55,153 nt of DNA from Candidatus Flavonifractor intestinipullorum (lineage in GTDB: Bacteria; Bacillota; Clostridia; Oscillospirales; Oscillospiraceae), in the NCBI GenBank assembly GCA_019118925.1, contig DWYC01000046.1, forward strand, positions 1 through 55,153, given 5' to 3'. Every line of letters begins with the position of its first letter. The stretch's first letter is position 1. Below are positions 49,328-55,153 of the stretch, piece after piece. The position numbers and the translations under genes are program-made. The notes below the pieces were generated by a model. That model did not search any database and had not been told where the DNA came from. It was given only the letters and a program-made list of their open reading frames with translations.

Positions 49328-50561
49328 ATGGGTGTTACAAATTCGAATAAAGTGATCAGCATGGACCGGAGCGGCTGTGATGGGACGCTGCGCGTGACGC
49401 TGGCCCTGACCGCCGCTGGCCAGTATGAAGGCCGGCGCCAAGACCTTCATCGACATCATTGAGGAGGCCACCGACGGCGTAAAGAATGGACAGATCGGCT
49501 CGGGCAGCCGGATCGGGATCGTCAGCTTTGCCGACACGGCCACGGTCAATGCGCCCCTCATCACGTCGGTCGACACGCTGAAGGACGCCGTAGATAGCCT
49601 GACCGCCGGCGGAAGCACCAACCACGCAGATGCGTTTACCAAGGCTGCGGAGCTCTTTGACCCGGCCTCCAGCAACGCCCGGGTGATGGTGATGTTCACC
49701 GACGGCAACACCACCGCGGGCGCTCCGCCCGCCCCGGTCGCCGCTGCGGCCCGTGCGCAGGGGATCATCATCTACTGCATCGGACTGGTGGGCTCGGACG
49801 GGGTAGACGTCGATACCCTGAATGAGTGGGCCACCGATCCGGACGCGTCCCATGTGGCCATTACGCCGGATGCGGCGGATCTGGAGGCCCTGTTCGCCCA
49901 GCTGGCGGCCAATATTTCCAAGCCCGGCGCCACAGACATTGTCATCAACGAGACCGTCATGCCGGATTTCGTGATTACCAGCATTATGCCGCCCACCAAG
50001 GGATCGGCGGCGATGCTGGGCACGCAATCGCTGCGGTGGTCCATTCCGCAATTGGGCGTGACGGCCAGTGAGAGCGCGGTTCTGGAATTTTTCATCCGCC
50101 ACGTGGCTCAGACCTCCGGCACGAAACCGGTCAATGAGTCCATCACCTATTCCGACACGGAGGGGAACACCGTATCCTTCCCTGCGCCGACGGTTGCGGT
50201 GGACCTGGGGGACACGTATCTGGAATCCCAGGGCCGCATCCTCCAGTTGAACACGACCATAAAACACGTCTGCCCCGGCAAGCGGGTGGCCCTGGCAGTC
50301 ATTCTGACCGAGGTGGACGCACATGGAACGGAATATCAGCGCGGGATGAAGGCCATGACCATTCCCGCACACCATGAGCCCTCCTGCCGCGACGTGGAGG
50401 TAAAATGCATTCAATTTGTGGTGCCCGAGGATTTGGATGTCTCCGGCGGACCTGCCGGCGCCATGTGCAATCCGCGCTATTTTAAAGTGCGCCTGATCGC
50501 CCACAATATCGATACCGATTACCGCTGCTGCGACTCGGTGGTAACTCTTTCAATGGAATAA
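49328..50561 (+). pseudogene. vWA-domain protein gene broken by an internal deletion that removes the MIDAS motif
   Basis: From the ATG at 49328 (GGAGGAGG 7 bases upstream) the frame reads MGVTNSNKVISMDRSG... LRVTLALTAA, then runs to a stop at 49460. Immediately after ALTAA, at about 49418-49424, a second frame takes up with MKAGAKTFIDIIEEATDGVKNG and stays open to 50561. This second part has vWA features: GGSTNHADAFTKA (MIDAS Thr), VMVMFTDGNTTAG (MIDAS Asp) and RHVAQTSGTKPVNESITYSD in the C-terminal domain. The strand with the DxSxS motif that should lie between ALTAA and MKAG is absent. A deletion of about 26-31 codons with a frame change is the simplest explanation; a downstream start at 49425 could still yield a 378-residue product. 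Confidence 0.82.
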
Positions 50562-50604
50562 AGGGCCCAATCTCGTGCGGAACGCGCGAGGGGCTTGAAA
50601 TAAT

Positions 50605-50641
50605 ACCGGCGCGGGACCGCCTGAGCGGCCCCGCGCCGGTT
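50605..50641. terminator. Strong hairpin between the vWA pseudogene and the GH43 gene
   Basis: ACCGGCGCGGGACCGC and GCGGCCCCGCGCCGGT arms (50605-50640) with a CTGA loop, then TTGCTGCTTG. It lies between converging genes and could serve both; T-runs are poor on either side. Confidence 0.65.
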
Positions 50642-50675
50642 GCTGCTTGTGGTGTATTATACGAAATGGATGCCG

Positions 50676-53600
50676 TTACAGCGTATCCAGCCAGGCGGTG
50701 GCGAGCTCCACCAGGTCGGTGAGGTCCACCACGCCGTCCCGGTTCACGTCCGCCTTCCGGGCCTCGTCCCAGTTCTCGTCGCCCTCGGCTGCACGGTAGT
50801 AGCCCTGCGCCGCGGTGATGTCCGCCTGGTCGAAGTCACCGTCCCCGTCGATGTCGTAGGGGTCCTTGGCCGACACGCTGGTGCTGGCCGTAGCGCCCGT
50901 CACATCGGCATAGTAGAGGTCGTTGTCCCCCGCGTAGGTGAAGATCGCCTGCTCCACGGTGACCTCAATGTTGCCCTCCTGTTCAGCGAAGGAGCGGATC
51001 ACGTAGGTGAATAGGTCCGTCAGCTCACCGGTCAGGGCGGCCTCCTCCAGGGCGGTCAGCTCGTCCATGCCGTAGGCCAGGACCACTTTCACCCGGCGGG
51101 AGCCGTCGGCCTGCTCCTCCTCGTCCAGGACGTACTTGGAGAAGCCCTCCGCGGCCTCGAAGGCGCCGCCGGTGAAGAGCCCTTCCTGGTCGCCCTTGAC
51201 GTTGAAGACCACGGTCACATTGCCCAGGTTCTCCTTCTCGCCGGAGAAGGAGAAGGTGTAGGGCACCCGCTGGTCCTGCTTCACCATATCCGCGCCGCTC
51301 ACCGCCACGCTCAGGTCCTTGCCCGCGGGCTCCTCATTCTCCAGCGCGTACACATTCACTTCCGCCATGGCGGCCGGGACATAGGACCCCTGGCCCTCTA
51401 GGCAGTCCAGCTTCAGATAGCGGGCCTCAATGCCGCCCAGAGCCACCGTGTTGCTCTGGTCCTCCAGGCTCCAGGTCCCGTTCTCCACCACGGGGATGAA
51501 GGTCTCCCCGTCCACGCTGTAGGAGAGGGTGTACTTCGTCACCTGGCCGTGGGGATTGCTCAGATCGCGCTGCAGGAAGTCCGCGTGATCCAGAGTATAC
51601 ACCTGCCCCAGGTCAATCTGGAGCCAGTGGGGGCCGGGGTGCTTGCCGTCCGGGTTCTTGCTGCTCCACTGCGTACACCAGAACGTGGTGGAGTCGCCGT
51701 CGATGGCGTTGGAGGCGAAGCCGTGATTGGTGCCGGCCTCATCCAGCGTCTCCTCGCTGGAGGCCGTGGCGGTCATCTGCTCCTGCGGGATGCGGAAGGT
51801 CTTGGGCGCCTCGGTCACGGAGACCTCCAGAGCGGCGGCCTCGCCGTCCAGGCCTGCGCCGTTGGTGGCCACCACTTCATAGCGGTAGGTTCCCTGGGCC
51901 TCCACGCCGGTGTCCGTATACTGGGTTCCGGTGACCACATCCAGGAAGCGGCCGTCCCGGTAGATGGAGTAGTTGGCCACGCTGGACTCCGGGTCGGCGG
52001 CAGACTCCCACTCCAGCCGGATGGAGGGCTCCTCCGCCCAGCTCACCTGGGCCGTCAGATTCTGGGGCGCGCTGGGGGGCGTGTCGTCCGCCTGGGTGCG
52101 GAAGACCTCGATCTCCGCCAGGGAGGCGAAGTCGTTGTGCCCCTCGTCCACATAGACCTTCAAATAGCGGGCGGTAACGGGCTCAAACTCCAGTGTCTGA
52201 AGCGCCGTGCCCTCGGGCAGCTCCTGCTGGTCCACACAGACCGTAAAGTCCTCGTCCTCCATGCCGGTGGCGCTGTAAGAGAGGGTCACCTTCCGGAACA
52301 GGCCGTTGGGCAGGCTGCCGCTGCCCTGGCGGGGCGTCAGGTCCACGCGGTTGATCTCATAGGTCCCGCCCAAATCGAGGATGAACCAGTGCGGAGGCTG
52401 GGCGTTCCCCGAGCTCCAGGCCGTATGCCAGAAGGTATTGGGGTCGCCGTCCAGAATGGCCGAGATGTAGCCGCTGACCGGGCCCTCGCCTCCGGCCTCC
52501 TGGCTGGAGAAGGCGGGGATGGACATGCTGCTCTGGGGAATGCGGTAGGGGTTGCCCGCGGTGGCGGCCTTTACGCCCTCGCTCCAGTCGCTGTAGCCGC
52601 CGGCGTTCTTCGCCCGGACGCTGACTTTGTACACGGCGCCCTCGGGCAGGCCGGTCTCCACATAGGGGCTGTCCACGTTGCTGATGATGCGATCTCCGAT
52701 CTGCAGGTCATATTCCACGCCGGGAACCTGGTCCCAGGAGAAGGAGATCTGCGTTCCCTCCAGGCCCTGGGCCTCCAGTCCCGTGGGGACGGCCGGGGCT
52801 ACGGGCTGCGCGCCGGTGCCGAACATGAACCAGTTGATCTGGCAGGCCTGGGCCGCACCCCGGTAGACCAGGCAGATCTTCTGCACGCCGGTGGGAGAGC
52901 CCCCCTCCAGCGGGACAATCACGTTCTGGAACTGCTCCAGATCGCCGGTGTTGGGGACATCGGCCACGGCCAGAAGTTCGCCGTCCTTGTCGTTGAGGCG
53001 GACCTCAATCTGACCGCCCTTCGCCGTGCCGGACAGGCGGAGGTTCAGCCAGTCCGCGCCGTCCTGGAAGTCGACCCGGTTGAACTCCACCCAGTTGCCG
53101 TCCCGCAGGTTGCTCAGCGCCAGGTCATAGGCGCTTCCGCTCTTGTTGAGCGTATCCGTGTAGACGTAATCGGCCGTCCACTGGGTCAGGGGGTTGTAGT
53201 TCCGGCTGGGCTCGCCCAGAGAGGCGTCGTAGCTCTGGACGTCGTAGCGCTCGGCCTCGATTTTCTCGTTGAGGGTGTTGTAATTGCCGTGGTCGTCGGG
53301 CATGTCCATGCGGAAGTAGTCCATGTCCACATAGCCGCCCAGCTCCTTGGTGGCAAAGTTGAACGCGCCGAAGCCCATGCCCACATAGTTGCCGTAGTGC
53401 ATGTCATACTTGCCGCCCAGCTGAGTAAAGTTCTGCCCGTCCAGGCTGTAGAAGTACTCCACACGGTACTCGAAGCGCGGCATGGAGGCCCGGAACCAGA
53501 TCTCCGTGGTGCCGTCGGGCAGGGCGGCCGAGATCTGCTCCTCGCCGCTGTCGTTGATGAAGACGCGCTTGTCCGTCCCATCCGTCGTAACGGCGATGTA

Positions 53601-54986
53601 GTTATAATCCTGCTGAATCACGGACAGGCCGGCCACGTCGCCGTCCTGCATACCGCTCAGCTCCAGCTTGATGGTGGCGCTGCTCTCCGGACCCACCACC
53701 CGCTGCCGCAGGGTGTTCTGCGCGGTGGAGAGATTCTCCGTCACGCTGGCCGTATACAGGCGCATATAGCCCGGGTTCTCCGTCAGGCTCCACTTCGTGG
53801 GGTCGGAGACATGGTTCCACTGCCAGTGAAGGCCCAGCTCCGTGCTGTCAAACTCGTCCGAGTCGGCGGGGGGAGTGGGCTCCATATCCACACCGGTGTT
53901 GGGCTTTTCCATGGTGACCACGGCCTGGTCGCCGTTCTGGCCCTCCACGCCCATCATGGGCCACCACAAGCCGTCCTCATCCTGCTCCCAATAGACGGGC
54001 TGGAGCGTGGGCACACGGCCCAGCTTGTTGCGGTCCTGGAAGATCACCGACCACCACTGGGACGTGCCGTCCTCCTGGGGAACGTCCACGATGCCGCCCT
54101 GGTGGATGCCGTTTTCGCCAAAGTTCATGTAGCTGCGCATGATGTCTTTGACTTCGTAGGGGCCGTTGAGCAGATCCTTGGTCTGGATGGCAATGGATTT
54201 TTTGGTGGAAGTGCCGCTCCAGGTGGGGGTGCTGATGATGTAATAGGTGTCGCCGAACTTATAGGCGTGGGCGCCCTCGTTGAACGCACCGCCGGTGTAG
54301 TTGTAGATGGGAATATTGCGCTCCTCGGGGTCGATGGCCAGCTCTCCGGTCTCCTCGTCCACGACGTTCAGGCGGGAGACATAGAGCTGCCCCTGTCCGT
54401 GGACGACCCAGATGTCGCCGTTTTCCTCGCCGGTCACCGGGTCCTTGTCAAAGAGGAGGCCCGGATCGTACAGGCCCTTGATCTGACCGGTGGGGTTGTC
54501 CAGGCGGTAGGCCGTCCAGGGGCCGGCCGCGTCGTCGGCCACGCACAGAATGGCGTACTCCGAATCCACGCCGTCCTGCATGTTGACCAGCAGGTAGAAC
54601 TTCTCCAGCCGCTCGCTGTACCGCAGGCTGGTGGCCCAGGGGCCCTTGTCGTACACATTTCTCCCGTTTTGCAGCGTCAGGCCGTCGTCGTTATTGGCCA
54701 GGCGCAGCGCGTCCTCTTCCGAGAGCGCATAGCTCTCGTACGTCCAGTTGACCAGATCCTTGGAACTCATAACGGGGCACGCGGGGAAGAGATGCATGCT
54801 GGTGGAGGACATATAATAGGTGTCCCCCACCCGAATGATGTCGTTGTCGGGATAGTCGCCGAACATCAGCGGATTGGAGAAGGTTCCGTCCCCGTTATCC
54901 GCCACCCACGCTTTGGCCGGGACAGCGGGGAAGAGGATCAGGACAGCCAGCATGAGAGCCATCCACTTTTTTACCATATGCTTCAT
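50676..54986 (-). CDS. Modular GH43 glycoside hydrolase with CBM, F5/8C, FN3, cohesin-like and dockerin domains
   Basis: A 1436-residue secreted enzyme acting on arabinose- or xylose-type side chains. Signal peptide about 1-26; GH43 five-blade propeller about 30-370 with putative base Asp47 (YPDNDIIRV), modulator Asp in GLYDPGLLFD and acid Glu in GGAFNEGAHAY; ConA-like C2 domain about 380-565; CBM6-like about 580-745; FN3 about 755-830; F5/8C about 840-985 (ILDGDPNTFWHTAW); FN3 about 990-1075; second F5/8C about 1080-1220 (AIDGDSTTFWCTQW); cohesin-like about 1230-1370; and a type I dockerin at the end with two calcium loops (DIDGDGDFDQADI and ADVNRDGVVDLTDL). The stop is at 50676. Exact sugar specificity is unknown. 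Confidence 0.9.
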   Translation of the reverse strand: MKHMVKKWMALMLAVLILFPAVPAKAWVADNGDGTFSNPLMFGDYPDNDIIRVGDTYYMSSTSMHLFPACPVMSSKDLVNWTYESYALSEEDALRLANNDDGLTLQNGRNVYDKGPWATSLRYSERLEKFYLLVNMQDGVDSEYAILCVADDAAGPWTAYRLDNPTGQIKGLYDPGLLFDKDPVTGEENGDIWVVHGQGQLYVSRLNVVDEETGELAIDPEERNIPIYNYTGGAFNEGAHAYKFGDTYYIISTPTWSGTSTKKSIAIQTKDLLNGPYEVKDIMRSYMNFGENGIHQGGIVDVPQEDGTSQWWSVIFQDRNKLGRVPTLQPVYWEQDEDGLWWPMMGVEGQNGDQAVVTMEKPNTGVDMEPTPPADSDEFDSTELGLHWQWNHVSDPTKWSLTENPGYMRLYTASVTENLSTAQNTLRQRVVGPESSATIKLELSGMQDGDVAGLSVIQQDYNYIAVTTDGTDKRVFINDSGEEQISAALPDGTTEIWFRASMPRFEYRVEYFYSLDGQNFTQLGGKYDMHYGNYVGMGFGAFNFATKELGGYVDMDYFRMDMPDDHGNYNTLNEKIEAERYDVQSYDASLGEPSRNYNPLTQWTADYVYTDTLNKSGSAYDLALSNLRDGNWVEFNRVDFQDGADWLNLRLSGTAKGGQIEVRLNDKDGELLAVADVPNTGDLEQFQNVIVPLEGGSPTGVQKICLVYRGAAQACQINWFMFGTGAQPVAPAVPTGLEAQGLEGTQISFSWDQVPGVEYDLQIGDRIISNVDSPYVETGLPEGAVYKVSVRAKNAGGYSDWSEGVKAATAGNPYRIPQSSMSIPAFSSQEAGGEGPVSGYISAILDGDPNTFWHTAWSSGNAQPPHWFILDLGGTYEINRVDLTPRQGSGSLPNGLFRKVTLSYSATGMEDEDFTVCVDQQELPEGTALQTLEFEPVTARYLKVYVDEGHNDFASLAEIEVFRTQADDTPPSAPQNLTAQVSWAEEPSIRLEWESAADPESSVANYSIYRDGRFLDVVTGTQYTDTGVEAQGTYRYEVVATNGAGLDGEAAALEVSVTEAPKTFRIPQEQMTATASSEETLDEAGTNHGFASNAIDGDSTTFWCTQWSSKNPDGKHPGPHWLQIDLGQVYTLDHADFLQRDLSNPHGQVTKYTLSYSVDGETFIPVVENGTWSLEDQSNTVALGGIEARYLKLDCLEGQGSYVPAAMAEVNVYALENEEPAGKDLSVAVSGADMVKQDQRVPYTFSFSGEKENLGNVTVVFNVKGDQEGLFTGGAFEAAEGFSKYVLDEEEQADGSRRVKVVLAYGMDELTALEEAALTGELTDLFTYVIRSFAEQEGNIEVTVEQAIFTYAGDNDLYYADVTGATASTSVSAKDPYDIDGDGDFDQADITAAQGYYRAAEGDENWDEARKADVNRDGVVDLTDLVELATAWLDTL

Positions 54987-55153
54987 GTTGTCACCGCTTT
55001 CGTAATACTGAAGAAATAGGAACGTTGAATTGGCTGTTTCAAGCCGAGACTTGGGCCGATATGTGGCAATATGGATGTGATAGGTGTGTTGGAAATTTGC
55101 GCCGTATTGGGGCAGGGAATTGCGCCCGTTTCCAGGTGCCCGGCGTGGGGGGG
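54987..55153. other. Region upstream of the GH43 gene
   Basis: The 167 bases before the GH43 ATG are clearly richer in A and T than the coding sequence. They hold the minus-strand ribosome binding site and probably the promoter, but I could not fix a convincing -35/-10 pair. No ORF starts here. The window ends inside this gap. Confidence 0.4.

Noticed and set aside
51549-55019. 1156-residue plus-strand ORF
   Set aside because: Exact antisense of the GH43 gene, which has clear domain motifs; the plus-strand translation has none.
1-55153. CRISPR arrays, rRNA or tRNA genes, insertion sequences
   Set aside because: No regularly spaced repeats, no rRNA or tRNA cloverleaf sequence and no transposase were recognised.

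Overview
The window is GC-rich (roughly 65% by eye) and carries spo0A, a complete spoIIAA-spoIIAB-sigF operon, a GerMN lipoprotein, a sporulation-type D,D-carboxypeptidase and a selenocysteine-containing amino-acid reductase module. This points to an anaerobic endospore-forming Bacillota of the Oscillospiraceae type (Flavonifractor/Intestinimonas/Lawsonibacter-like). That placement is inferred from gene content; no rRNA or other phylogenetic marker is present.

Layout. (1) 1-2443, minus: rlmD, running off the left edge with a foreign, lower-GC C-terminal tail that looks like the boundary of an integrative element, preceded by a DUF3298-type lipoprotein gene. (2) 2615-3700: a P-loop ATPase ending in a strong terminator. 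(3) 3836-17154: twenty tightly packed, mostly overlapping plus-strand genes of phage origin, in order: terminase small and large subunits, portal, prohead protease, decoration protein, major capsid protein, three connectors, contractile sheath, tube, chaperone-like protein, a disordered protein in the tape-measure slot, LysM protein, hub, spike, gp25, gpJ, gpI and a carbohydrate-binding tip protein. No integrase, replication, lysis or recognisable tape-measure gene is present and base composition matches the host. A domesticated particle (gene-transfer-agent-like or very short contractile device) is the most interesting reading. (4) 17207-20023: an XRE regulator with a desulfoferrodoxin-like domain, a small Cys-rich protein, and a PadR-controlled membrane-protein operon. 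(5) 20103-25000, minus: metY, a GerMN lipoprotein, an OmpR-type two-component system and a ComEA-like protein. (6) 25142-32888: D-Ala-D-Ala carboxypeptidase, a PHP-UvrD fusion helicase, a second two-component system and spo0A with a cluster of 0A boxes upstream. (7) 33173-38712: a grd-type operon (grdX, a pyruvoyl-type component B subunit, a UGA-containing selenoprotein B and a YkvI-type transporter) behind a near-perfect sigma-54 promoter, with a divergent sigma-54 activator that has no sensory domain. (8) 38823-42977: spoIIA operon and pcrA. (9) 42983-45930: HAD phosphatase, EamA transporter, CAP-SLH protein. (10) 45986-49205: a tryptophan T-box leader and a trpXYZ-type ABC transporter. (11) 49328-54986: a broken vWA-domain gene that has lost its MIDAS motif, and a 1436-residue modular GH43 enzyme with cohesin-like and dockerin domains.

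How the parts work together: the grd cluster reads as a regulated Stickland-type reduction module (transporter, substrate-activating component B, sigma-54 control), although protein A (grdA) and component C (grdC/D) are not in the window. Spo0A and sigma-F modules are the core sporulation switch. The trp module senses uncharged tRNA-Trp and imports the amino acid. The phage-derived cluster has no visible link to a phage life cycle.
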